Assembly (NCBI GenBank): GCA_016215705.1
Contig: JACRIR010000132.1
Span: 1 to 17,579 of the forward strand
Length of the DNA: 17,579 nt
DNA from: Candidatus Poribacteria bacterium
GTDB lineage: Bacteria; Abyssobacteria; SURF-5
Direction: 5' to 3'
A program made the translations under genes and the position numbers. Below the pieces are notes generated by a model. The model was not told the origin of the DNA. It did no database searches and saw only the letters and a program-made list of their open reading frames with translations. Of this stretch, positions 6,011-13,280 are shown one piece after another. Positions within the stretch are counted from its first letter, which is position 1; each line of letters opens with the position of its first letter.

Positions 6011-7951
6011 ATGAGACTACGGTTAGTCAAAGGGATTCTGTGGTTTTTTGCGGGGTTGGCCGCGGTAGTGACGGTCTTCCGATTCTTCAAGGGGCTTGGG
6101 GCCGTCACCGCGCTCACCGACACAACGCCGTGGGGACTCTGGATCGGATTCGACGTGCTTGGAGGAGTCGCCCTGGCGGCAGGCGGGTTCGTTATTGCGG
6201 CCACCGTCTATATTTTTCACATGGAGAAGTACCACGCTATTGTGAGACCGGCGGTGCTGACCGCCTTTTTGGGGTATGCCGCAGTTGTCGGCGGCCTGAT
6301 GTTTGACATCGGGATTCCATGGAATATCTGGCGGCCAATGTTTTTCTGGCAGCATCATTCGGCTCTCTTCGAGGTGGCATGGTGCGTGATGCTCTACTTC
6401 ACCGTGCTCCAACTCGAGTTCGCGCCGGTGGTGCTCGAGCGGATGAAACACCCGCTGCTTCAGACGATCTATAAGATAGTGAAATTCTCCACGCTCCCGC
6501 TTGTGATCCTGGGAATCATCCTCTCGACGCTGCACCAGTCGTCGCTCGGCACTTTGTTCCTGATCATGCCGTATCGCGTGCATCCGTTGTGGTATTCACC
6601 GATCCTGCCGATCCTGTTCTACATATCGGCGATCGGGCTCGGTCTCTCGATGGTGATCACCGAATCAATGGTGAGCACGTGGCTATATAAGAAACACCTC
6701 GAAAAAGACCTGCTCAATGGTCTCGGGAAAACTGCAGCCTGGGTCCTCGGGCTGTATGCCTTCTTAAAGCTGGGCGATTTGGCAGTCAACAACAAGCTCC
6801 ACTATTTGTTCGACGGCTCGTGGGAAAGCAATCTGTTCATTTTCGAGTTGCTCATCAGTGCGATCCTGCCCACTATCATGTTCGCGTCGCCCAAGATAAG
6901 GCAGAGCACGGGCGGCCTTGCGACCGCCGCCGGACTCGCGGTGTTCGGCTTCGTGTTGAACCGGATCGATGTCAGCGGCCTTTCCACCATTCAGGCGACC
7001 GGCTCGCTTTACTTCCCATCATGGGCCGAGTTCGCCATCAGCATCGGCATCGTCTCTGCAGCGGCCCTGGCGTTCTTCTTCTTCGTGGAAAACTTCTTCG
7101 TGTACGAAGAGCCCTGCGGAGAAAAAGCGGAAAAATATGATGTGCCAGTGGCCGATCCGGTCACCGGCGTGCGGCTGAGTTGGTCTCCTCTTGCCAATGC
7201 GCGGTTGTACTCGCTCATCTTCATCGTGGCAGTGGCGTTCGGCTTCGCGATGCTGCCGGACTACGCGGTCAAAGGCGCGACACCGGAGAAAACGCCGGTC
7301 AATAAGGCGCGGCGAGTTGACGGACTGCAGGCAAAAACGGAAAATGCCGCTCTCTACTCGTATGCTGTCTTCAATCCCGAAAGAGGCAACAACCCCGAAA
7401 ACGGGGAAAAGATAGAGATGCTTCTGATCGACGGCGACCGCAAGAACAAGTTCGTCCTCTTCAATCACGAGGGTCATCAGGCGAAGAACGGAGGCAAGGA
7501 GTCGTGCGGCATATGCCATCACATGAACAAGCCGCTGGATAAAGCGAGTTCGTGCGACGAGTGCCACCGCGACATGTTTGTGGCGACCGACACGTTCGAC
7601 CACGAGTTTCATCGCGACAAACTGAAGGCCAGTGGCGGCTGCGTCAAGTGCCATAAAGACCCGGCTCAGTCGAAGAACCGCCTGACAACGACTCCGTGCA
7701 AGGATTGTCACAAGAAAATGCGGGCGCCGAACAGTTTCGTGAAGATTGCCGAGAAGGACCAAACAGGAATTGCGCCCGGCTACATGACGGCAATGCACAA
7801 ACTCTGTGTCGAATGCCACAAGCAGAAGCAAACCGAAAAGCCGGAACTCGCGCCCCATCTCGCCCGTTGTGGCGCTTGTCATCAAGGGTTCGAGGAGTCG
7901 ATGCTGACCTCGCTCGAGCCATACCCGCAGGAAGAATCGGGAGCGCTCTAG
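6011..7951 (+). CDS. NrfD/HybB-like quinone-type membrane subunit fused to a hexahaem c-type cytochrome domain
   Basis: A 646-residue protein in two parts. Residues 1 to about 360 form an NrfD/HybB/HmcC-like core with about ten hydrophobic helices, including the family blocks TDTTPWGLWIGFD and HSALFEVAW. Such subunits bind quinone and pair with HmcB-like ferredoxins. An eleventh helix (about 398-416) precedes a hydrophilic domain with six CXXCH haem c sites, at C499, C515, C544, C563, C599 and C620. Extra histidines (NHEGH, CHH, FDHEFH, MHKLC, PHLARC) can supply sixth ligands, as in class III (c3/c7-type) cytochromes. Haem c is attached in the periplasm, and the odd helix count would put the domain there if the N terminus is cytoplasmic. 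HmcC/DsrP proteins normally end after the helices and work with a separate cytochrome. AGAGGA lies 8 bases before the ATG. It follows the ferredoxin by 152 repeat-bearing bases. Confidence 0.9.
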   Translation: MRLRLVKGILWFFAGLAAVVTVFRFFKGLGAVTALTDTTPWGLWIGFDVLGGVALAAGGFVIAATVYIFHMEKYHAIVRPAVLTAFLGYAAVVGGLMFDIGIPWNIWRPMFFWQHHSALFEVAWCVMLYFTVLQLEFAPVVLERMKHPLLQTIYKIVKFSTLPLVILGIILSTLHQSSLGTLFLIMPYRVHPLWYSPILPILFYISAIGLGLSMVITESMVSTWLYKKHLEKDLLNGLGKTAAWVLGLYAFLKLGDLAVNNKLHYLFDGSWESNLFIFELLISAILPTIMFASPKIRQSTGGLATAAGLAVFGFVLNRIDVSGLSTIQATGSLYFPSWAEFAISIGIVSAAALAFFFFVENFFVYEEPCGEKAEKYDVPVADPVTGVRLSWSPLANARLYSLIFIVAVAFGFAMLPDYAVKGATPEKTPVNKARRVDGLQAKTENAALYSYAVFNPERGNNPENGEKIEMLLIDGDRKNKFVLFNHEGHQAKNGGKESCGICHHMNKPLDKASSCDECHRDMFVATDTFDHEFHRDKLKASGGCVKCHKDPAQSKNRLTTTPCKDCHKKMRAPNSFVKIAEKDQTGIAPGYMTAMHKLCVECHKQKQTEKPELAPHLARCGACHQGFEESMLTSLEPYPQEESGAL

Positions 7952-7968
7952 GACAGGACTAACGCTCC

Positions 7969-7997
7969 GTAGGGGCGACCCGCCGGGTCGCCCCTAC
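7969..7997. repeat. Perfect palindromic repeat R3 (GTAGGGGCGACCCG arms)
   Basis: Two perfect 14-base arms around a single C, between the NrfD fusion gene and the first receiver gene. A variant lies at 2579-2607. In RNA it would form a very stable hairpin and could attenuate or process the transcript between the operon and the regulators. No T-run follows, so I do not call an intrinsic terminator. Confidence 0.6.
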
Positions 7998-8017
7998 AAG
8001 AACCAAAGGCTACCTTT

Positions 8018-8413
8018 ATGATAGAAAGAATGCGTCACCTAATGAAAACAAAAAAGATCGCAATCATAGACGACGAGCCGGATATTGTGTTCTATCTGGC
8101 TTCGGCCTTGCAGGACAATGGATTCGAGGTGTGCACGGCCACAAACGCTCACGAGGGGCTTGAGCTTATTCGCTCGCAGCGACCCGACCTCGTGTGTCTG
8201 GACATCCTCATGCCGGAGCAGACCGGTTTCTCGCTTTACCGGAAGATCAAAGAAGACAAGTCGCTGAAAGGCGTTCGGATCCTCATAATCAGCGCGCTTA
8301 GTATGGAACAGGAGATGGCGCGTATCGGCTCTGCGCTGAAGCCCGACGGCTACATCGAGAAGCCCGTCGACATCTCCTTGTTCATAACGACCGTTCAGAG
8401 GCTGGCAGCATGA
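8018..8413 (+). CDS. Single-domain response regulator (receiver only)
   Basis: A 131-residue CheY-like receiver. Acidic pocket D18-D19, phospho-acceptor D62 (VCLDILMP), the switch serine in IISAL and the lysine in YIEKPV are all present. There is no output domain, so it acts by binding another protein or in a phosphorelay. AAAGG lies about 9 bases before the ATG at 8018; a second in-frame ATG at 8042 (MKTKKIAIIDDE) is also possible and would remove only eight residues. It follows the redox operon by 66 bases and precedes the histidine kinase, its probable partner. Its place beside an Hmc-like operon recalls rrf1 of the hmc operon in Desulfovibrio (known biology; the link here is inference). 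Confidence 0.88.
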   Translation: MIERMRHLMKTKKIAIIDDEPDIVFYLASALQDNGFEVCTATNAHEGLELIRSQRPDLVCLDILMPEQTGFSLYRKIKEDKSLKGVRILIISALSMEQEMARIGSALKPDGYIEKPVDISLFITTVQRLAA

Positions 8414-8418
8414 ATATG

Positions 8419-8453
8419 GTCGAAAGTCGAAGGTCCAAGGTCAAAAGTCCAAG
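8419..8453 (+). repeat. Heptad tandem repeat, five units
   Basis: Five consecutive 7-base units of the form GTCNAAR (GTCGAAA, GTCGAAG, GTCCAAG, GTCAAAA, GTCCAAG) start 6 bases after the receiver stop and end 36 bases before the kinase ATG. This is the clearest example of the heptad family in the window. Confidence 0.7.
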
Positions 8454-8489
8454 GTTGTTGCGAAACAGTCCCAGCGTGAGGCAGTAATC

Positions 8490-10304
8490 ATGGCAGTACC
8501 CGAATGGCGACACTGGTTGCACACACAGCTTTTTGAGCATGTGCCGTGTAACATCGCCGTCATAGACCGCAACTATCACATTGTGGAGAACAACCACACC
8601 TTCGCGGAAGTTTTCGGCGAGGGGCAGGGCCGTCCTTGCTACGAGGTGTATAAAGGCAGGTCGGAACGATGCGAAAACTGCATGGCGACCGAGACGTTCA
8701 AGGACGGCAAGGTGCGCGTCAACGACGAAGTTGGCATCGACCGCAAAGGGCGGACCGCTCATTACATCGTCCACATCGCGCCCATCTTCGATAGAAATGG
8801 GGACATCCCCTATCTGATCGAGATGTCGACCGACGTGACCGAGACCAAGCGCTTGCAGCGCGAATACCAGATACTCTTCGAGCGCGTCCCCTGCTTCGTG
8901 TCCGTGTTGAACCGGGACCTGCGGATTGTGCGCGCCAATGAGCGCTTCCGCGAAATTTTCGGCGAGACCACCGGCCAGCACTGTTTCGAGATTTATAAAC
9001 GACGCACGGAAAAGTGCGAAGATTGCCTCGTCGAAAAAACCTTCTTCGATGGGCAAACCCACAGCGGCGCGCATGTCGGCATAAGCAAGGACGGCAAGCG
9101 CACGCACTACTTCGTGAATACTTCGCCTCTTTCGCGGGGCGACCCCCACATCTCGCACGTCATCGAGATGGGGCTGGATATGACAGAGGTCCACAAGCTT
9201 GAGGTCGAGCTCGCGCGCGCAAACGCTCTCCGCGAGACCCTGATCGAGAACTCGATCGACGGAGTGATCGCCACCAACCCCGAGGGCAAAGTCACGATTT
9301 TCAATCCCGCCGCAGAATCCATGCTCAAGTACAAGAGCGAAGACCTCATTGGACGCCATCCCCCGGATTTGCTCCTGCCGGCCGAGTTCGAGGAGGCGAT
9401 GACTGCCCACAGAGATATCTGCGTGTTGCCCGAGGCCACAGTCACGGCGAGCGACGGCGAAGAGATTCCCGTTCGGTTCTCCGGCGTGGCTCTCAAGCGC
9501 GGCAAGGAATCCATCGGCAGCGCGATCTTTTTGCAGGACCTCCGGAAGATCAAGCAACTCGAGCGCGAAAAAATCGACGCCGAGCGCCTCGCAGCCGTGG
9601 GTCAAACAGTCGCAGGCCTCGCGCACGGCATCAAGAACATCCTCACGGGCCTCGAGGGAGGAATGTACGTCGTCAACTCGGGCTTGCAGAAAGGCCAGAA
9701 GGACCGGGTGGACGCCGGATGGGAGATGCTCAAACGAAATATCGCCAAGATTTCCGCTTTGGTCAAGAATCTGCTAAACTTCTCCAAAGGCCGTACGCCG
9801 CATGTGGCGCTAGTTAACCCCAACGACATGGTGCGCGACATCATGTCGCTTTATCAAGACGCCGCGAGGCAAGATGGAATAGACCTGATTGCCGAGACGG
9901 ACGACACGGTCCGCCCTGCCGCGTTCGACCCGGAAGAGATACATACGTGCTTGGCAAATCTGGTTTCCAATGCGCTTGACGCCTGCCAGGTGAGCGAAAA
10001 GACGAAGTGCAGCGTGACCATTCGGTGCAAAGAAGAGGGCAATTCGCTCATATACGAAGTCGCCGACGAAGGCTCCGGCATGGACTACGAAATCAAACAG
10101 AAGGTTTTCACCAACTTCTTTACGACCAAGGGCACCGGCGGCACAGGTATGGGACTCTTGCTGACGCGCAAGATCGTGCAAGAACACGGCGGCAAGATCA
10201 CCGTCGAGTCTACACCGGGAGAAGGCTCGCTCTTCCGCCTTGTGTTCCCGCGCGACCGCTTGCCGCATGTAACCGAGGGGAAGCCCGAAGCCAAATCGGC
10301 ATAA
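8490..10304 (+). CDS. Soluble PAS-PAS-PAS histidine kinase with cysteine-bearing PAS domains
   Basis: A 604-residue sensor kinase with no membrane segment, so it senses a cytoplasmic signal. Two tandem, clearly duplicated PAS domains (about 12-118 and 127-232) each carry FE-x-VPC plus a C-x10-C-x2-C triad: C20, C50, C61, C64, and C135, C165, C176, C179. A third PAS (about 240-355) lacks them. The HisKA helix has phospho-acceptor H379 (GLAHGIKNIL). The ATPase domain shows N-box NLVSNALDAC, DEGSGM, and FTNFFTTKGTGGTGMGL. GAGG lies 8 bases before the ATG. It is flanked by two receiver proteins, its likely targets. The cysteine clusters suggest a metal, Fe-S or thiol redox sensor (inference); a purely structural role is possible. 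Confidence 0.92.
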   Translation: MAVPEWRHWLHTQLFEHVPCNIAVIDRNYHIVENNHTFAEVFGEGQGRPCYEVYKGRSERCENCMATETFKDGKVRVNDEVGIDRKGRTAHYIVHIAPIFDRNGDIPYLIEMSTDVTETKRLQREYQILFERVPCFVSVLNRDLRIVRANERFREIFGETTGQHCFEIYKRRTEKCEDCLVEKTFFDGQTHSGAHVGISKDGKRTHYFVNTSPLSRGDPHISHVIEMGLDMTEVHKLEVELARANALRETLIENSIDGVIATNPEGKVTIFNPAAESMLKYKSEDLIGRHPPDLLLPAEFEEAMTAHRDICVLPEATVTASDGEEIPVRFSGVALKRGKESIGSAIFLQDLRKIKQLEREKIDAERLAAVGQTVAGLAHGIKNILTGLEGGMYVVNSGLQKGQKDRVDAGWEMLKRNIAKISALVKNLLNFSKGRTPHVALVNPNDMVRDIMSLYQDAARQDGIDLIAETDDTVRPAAFDPEEIHTCLANLVSNALDACQVSEKTKCSVTIRCKEEGNSLIYEVADEGSGMDYEIKQKVFTNFFTTKGTGGTGMGLLLTRKIVQEHGGKITVESTPGEGSLFRLVFPRDRLPHVTEGKPEAKSA

Positions 10305-10546
10305 GAAGCTTTCACCGCAAAGGCGCAAAGGCCGCAAAGAAAGACAAGAGAACCAGGATAAACTATAGACGCAAAAATAAGTAATGCAATAGGGCCGATC
10401 AACAAACAGCCTGATGGACAGAGGCAAACGGAGGACGGGACTATTGTATTGCTTTTGCAGATATCAATAATTGCGACTCCGGTAGTTCGCCCCCCTTTGC
10501 AAAGGGGGGTAGGGGGGATTTGGGGTAAACTGAAAGGACTCCAACA
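10305..10546. other. Spacer between kinase and second receiver
   Basis: The gap contains CGCAAAGG words (10313-10340), an A-rich stretch (about 10365-10385) and the R2 palindrome with its GGGGGG tail (10490-10521). No coding frame or clear promoter was seen. Confidence 0.4.
10490..10521. repeat. Palindromic repeat R2, copy 2
   Basis: Perfect palindromic core CCCCCCTTTGCAAAGGGGGG followed by TAGGGGGG. Copies with the same arms lie at 970-993 and 17470-17502. It is 26 bases before the second receiver gene, upstream of its ribosome site. Confidence 0.6.
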
Positions 10547-11101
10547 ATGCCAACTCCGTCAGAAAAAACCATTCTCGTCGTAGATGATGAGCCCGATGTT
10601 GTGTTCTTCCTCCGGGCGGCCCTCGAAGACGCAGGGTTTAACGTGATCACAGCCTCCAACGGCGATGAAGCTCTCAAGAAGGTCAAGGAACGCCAGCCGG
10701 ACTTCATTTCGTGCGACCTCGTCATGCCGAAGAAATCAGGCATCAAGTTCCTTTATGAACTACGTCACAACAAAGATTGGTCGAGGATTCCGGTCGTGAT
10801 CGTGACCGCGCACGCAAAGGATGAGCTCGGCAGCCACGACCTGCGGGAAATTCTTGACGGCAAGACCCTCTCCGGCCCACACACGTATCTCGAGAAACCG
10901 GTCAGCGCCGAAAACTTTGTGAATATGGTCAAGCGAGAACTTGCGATCCCGATAGAAGTGGAGGGTTCCGCAAAAACCGGAGAATTGGCTGCTGTATCTG
11001 ACGCTGAAGCTCTCAAGAAACAGATTCAGGCGCTGCTCGCATCGGCTGATCCTGACGCTCTCAGGAAAGCCGCCGAGATTCTTCGTGGCCAGAAGGCGTA
11101 G
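10547..11101 (+). CDS. Response regulator: receiver with short C-terminal extension
   Basis: A 184-residue protein. Residues 1-130 form a receiver: D13-D14 pocket, phospho-acceptor D57 (ISCDLVMP), VTAHAK with the switch threonine, and K in YLEKPV. The insert between VTAHAK and YLEKPV is longer than usual (about 25 residues). The roughly 50-residue tail is rich in A, E, K and L, looks helical (EALKKQIQALLASADPDALRKAAEIL) and has no DNA-binding motif that I recognise. The tail may be a docking or dimer helix. AAAGGA lies 8 bases before the ATG. It shares the DDEPDxVFxL start with the receiver at 8018-8413, so the two may have arisen by duplication or compete for the same kinase. Confidence 0.88.
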   Translation: MPTPSEKTILVVDDEPDVVFFLRAALEDAGFNVITASNGDEALKKVKERQPDFISCDLVMPKKSGIKFLYELRHNKDWSRIPVVIVTAHAKDELGSHDLREILDGKTLSGPHTYLEKPVSAENFVNMVKRELAIPIEVEGSAKTGELAAVSDAEALKKQIQALLASADPDALRKAAEILRGQKA

Positions 11102-11157
11102 AAAAAGCCGAATCGCGAATCACACGAATTGCGACGAATGATACGGCGGAGATTTCG

Positions 11158-11898
11158 TCACGCCTTTTCTCCCAGCAGCGCCATGCCCCACCAATTGACA
11201 TGAGGGAAGTACCACGGGAACCGAAGCGCATTGACTCGCTGTATCCCCGCGCGCTTCATGCAGCTTTCGACATGACCCGGTTCCAATATCTTATTTCGCC
11301 ATGTTGCCGCAATCACCTTGCCCATGAAGCTGTCGCGAGTGGCGATAAACAGAAACTTGCCTCCGGGCCGCAAAACCCGGCAACATTCGGAGATGCCCTC
11401 CGAAACATCCGGAAGATATTCCATCGCCGCCGATGTGACAACGAGATCAAACGTTTCGTTTGCGAACGGCATCCGGCGCATATCCGCCAAGTGCAGTTTC
11501 ACTTGTCCCTCAAGCCCCAATTTCGTGAGCCGCCGGTTGAGGCCGAGCAGCATCCCGCTCGAAAAATCCAGGCCGACAATTGTCAAAGGAACGGGAGTTT
11601 CTTTCAGTAAGCTGACCGTAAGAAAGCCGGTCCCGATTCCGGCATCGAGTATTCTCATATCCTTTCGGACCCCGAGGCGATTGCAGTTGAGCCGCACGAA
11701 GTGCTTCAAAGAAGAACGGTAGCCTATCAGCGTGAACCACAATGAATAGAACCGCGGCCCGACCCTGTCGAAGAAGTCATTTATCGCCGCCGTGCTCGCT
11801 CGCAGTTCCTTGTATCCGGTTTCACTGACCTTCCCGCTCAAAGGTTGCTCCTTCATATAAGACGAAACTAGACAACGCTGGGAGCCACGGCGAGGCAT
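11158..11898 (-). CDS. Class I SAM-dependent methyltransferase (UbiE/Methyltransf_11-like)
   Basis: A 246-residue protein with the Rossmann methyltransferase signature: motif I ILDAGIGTGFLTV, the acidic residue after strand 2 (IVGLDFSSGML), FDLVVTSAAMEYL and VLRPGGKFLFI. The substrate is unknown; small molecules, quinones or lipids are typical for the family. It is convergent with the receiver gene, 56 bases apart, so not part of the redox operon. Start choice is uncertain: the ATG at 11898 has only a weak GGGG upstream, and an in-frame ATG at 11856 would remove 14 residues that are not part of the fold. Confidence 0.8.
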   Translation of the reverse strand: MPRRGSQRCLVSSYMKEQPLSGKVSETGYKELRASTAAINDFFDRVGPRFYSLWFTLIGYRSSLKHFVRLNCNRLGVRKDMRILDAGIGTGFLTVSLLKETPVPLTIVGLDFSSGMLLGLNRRLTKLGLEGQVKLHLADMRRMPFANETFDLVVTSAAMEYLPDVSEGISECCRVLRPGGKFLFIATRDSFMGKVIAATWRNKILEPGHVESCMKRAGIQRVNALRFPWYFPHVNWWGMALLGEKA

Positions 11899-12191
11899 AG
11901 CAACCCCAAACTGATGTCTGCCACCGAGCCTGCAGATACGCGCAGATGCACGCGAGATGAAGGGGAATCGGTGGCCGACTTCTTTCTATTTTACATCATC
12001 GCCTGCCGCTCTTCAAACAAAACCGGGGCGTTCTGTTCGCTTTCTGTGAAGGAGCAGCGACCTATGGAATGAAGCGAGTAATCAGATATTCGACCGATTT
12101 GATTAAGCGCAATGCTCTGGACTAGAATAAGTCAGCAGAATTCATGCACGTCCGCCCTCGGAGGCGTGACAATCAGAGATGAGGACTCCCT
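11899..12191. other. Divergent intergenic region
   Basis: This region separates the methyltransferase (minus) and the aldolase-family gene (plus). A plausible promoter for the latter is at 12099-12128. I see no coding frame, no repeat of the families above and no structured RNA I recognise. Confidence 0.4.
12099..12128 (+). promoter_or_regulatory. Candidate sigma-70 promoter of the aldolase-family gene
   Basis: TTGATT (12099-12104), 18 bases, then TAGAAT (12123-12128). Four of six and five of six consensus positions match. Transcription would start near 12135, giving a leader of roughly 57 bases. Confidence 0.4.
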
Positions 12192-13124
12192 ATGAAAACC
12201 CTGGCCCTTGACGGTCTCATACCCGCGACATTGACACCTCTGACCGAAGCATTCGAGGTGGACGAGGCCGCGCTCAGAGATTACATCCAATGGCTGCTCA
12301 GATTCGACGGCCTCAAAGGCTTCGCTGTAAACATGGACACGGGCGAAGGACCGCACCTGACGCGCGAGGAAAAGAGGCGAATCGTCTCGATCTGGAAAGA
12401 CGAAGTGAAAGGCCGCCTCCCGATTCTCGCGGGCGTCGCCGGACCCTCGACCGCCAGCGCGGTCCACGAGGCGCGCGATGCGGAGGAGACAGGCGCCGAC
12501 GGCCTCGTGATTTTCCCCATACCGGCGTATGCAGGCCAGCCGTTGCCGCCCGAAATCCCGGTGAAATATCACGAGACGATTGCCCACTCGGTTTCAATCC
12601 CGCTTATTCTTTTCCAGCTTCAACCATCACTCAGCGGCGTAATATTCAGCCGCGAGACACTCGAACGACTGCTCGAAATCGAAAGCGTGGTCGCCATTAA
12701 AGAGGCCTCGTTTGACCCCATCACTTTCGTCAACACAGTCGGAACCGTCAAGAGGGCTTCCCGAAAGATAACACTTCTGACTGGCAACGACAACTTCATT
12801 CTCGAATCCTTTTTACTCGGGGCCGAGGGCGCTCTCATCGGGTTCGGAACTTTAGCGGTCGCGGAACAGATACGGATGCTCGAGCAGGCCAAAGGGGGCA
12901 ATTTCTCCGAAGCCCTGGGAATCTACCGCCGGAAAGTGCGCCCGCTGGCCAACGCCATCTTTTCCGATCCAGTGAGGAGCTACCGCGCGCGCTTGAAGGA
13001 AGCGCTCAGGACGCTCGGGGTATTGCGCAACTCGCATATGCGGCCGCCGCTGCTCCCGCTCGACGCCGCACAGTGCCAGGCCGTTCGCGATTCACTGAAA
13101 AAGGTAGGATTGCTCAAAGCATAA
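12192..13124 (+). CDS. DHDPS/N-acetylneuraminate lyase superfamily protein, atypical active site
   Basis: A 310-residue TIM-barrel class I aldolase/lyase. The Schiff-base lysine is K170 in VAIKEASFD. However, the usual GGTTGE motif appears as NMDTGEG (about 47-53), and the LYN motif with the catalytic tyrosine of DapA and NanA reads LFQ, with F141 at the tyrosine position. It is therefore unlikely to be a normal dihydrodipicolinate synthase; a pyruvate-dependent aldolase or dehydratase on another substrate is more likely. The ribosome site GAGG lies 7 bases before the ATG. The next gene, 156 bases downstream on the same strand, encodes an old-yellow-enzyme flavoprotein, so the two may share a catabolic route. 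Substrate unknown. Confidence 0.85.
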   Translation: MKTLALDGLIPATLTPLTEAFEVDEAALRDYIQWLLRFDGLKGFAVNMDTGEGPHLTREEKRRIVSIWKDEVKGRLPILAGVAGPSTASAVHEARDAEETGADGLVIFPIPAYAGQPLPPEIPVKYHETIAHSVSIPLILFQLQPSLSGVIFSRETLERLLEIESVVAIKEASFDPITFVNTVGTVKRASRKITLLTGNDNFILESFLLGAEGALIGFGTLAVAEQIRMLEQAKGGNFSEALGIYRRKVRPLANAIFSDPVRSYRARLKEALRTLGVLRNSHMRPPLLPLDAAQCQAVRDSLKKVGLLKA

Positions 13125-13139
13125 AAAGGAATTCTTGCC

Positions 13140-13251
13140 ACCGAGGGCGCAGAGACACAAGAGACGAAAACTAAAAGAACAAGACGAAAGGGAACGTCAA
13201 CGACATCATTCCGAGCAAAACGAAGCGCTCTCGGGGACCTCTGTGGCTTAG
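13140..13251. repeat. Repeat block between two metabolic genes
   Basis: CCACCGAGGGCGCAGAGACAC (13140-13160) and CCTCTGTGGCTTA (near 13239-13251) are the two outer parts of a mosaic. Between them, 13201-13235 is a reversed and diverged R1 copy (ATCATTCCGAGC then CGAAGCGCTC). It fills the gap before the flavoprotein gene. The ribosome site GGAG follows at about 13270. Confidence 0.4.
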
Positions 13252-13280
13252 GTTAACACTCTTAGATACGGAGAACAATA

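Noticed and set aside
7969-7997. Palindrome as intrinsic terminator of the redox operon
   Set aside because: No T-run follows, and the same element occurs in other intergenic contexts, including a gene leader; it is better treated as a dispersed repeat.
8382-9626. 414-codon minus-strand open frame opposite the kinase
   Set aside because: Antisense to the PAS and HisKA regions; no motif or ribosome site, and codon structure belongs to the plus strand.
11102-11157. Terminator between convergent receiver and methyltransferase genes
   Set aside because: The 56 bases hold CGAAT/ACGAAT words but no stable hairpin with a T-run.
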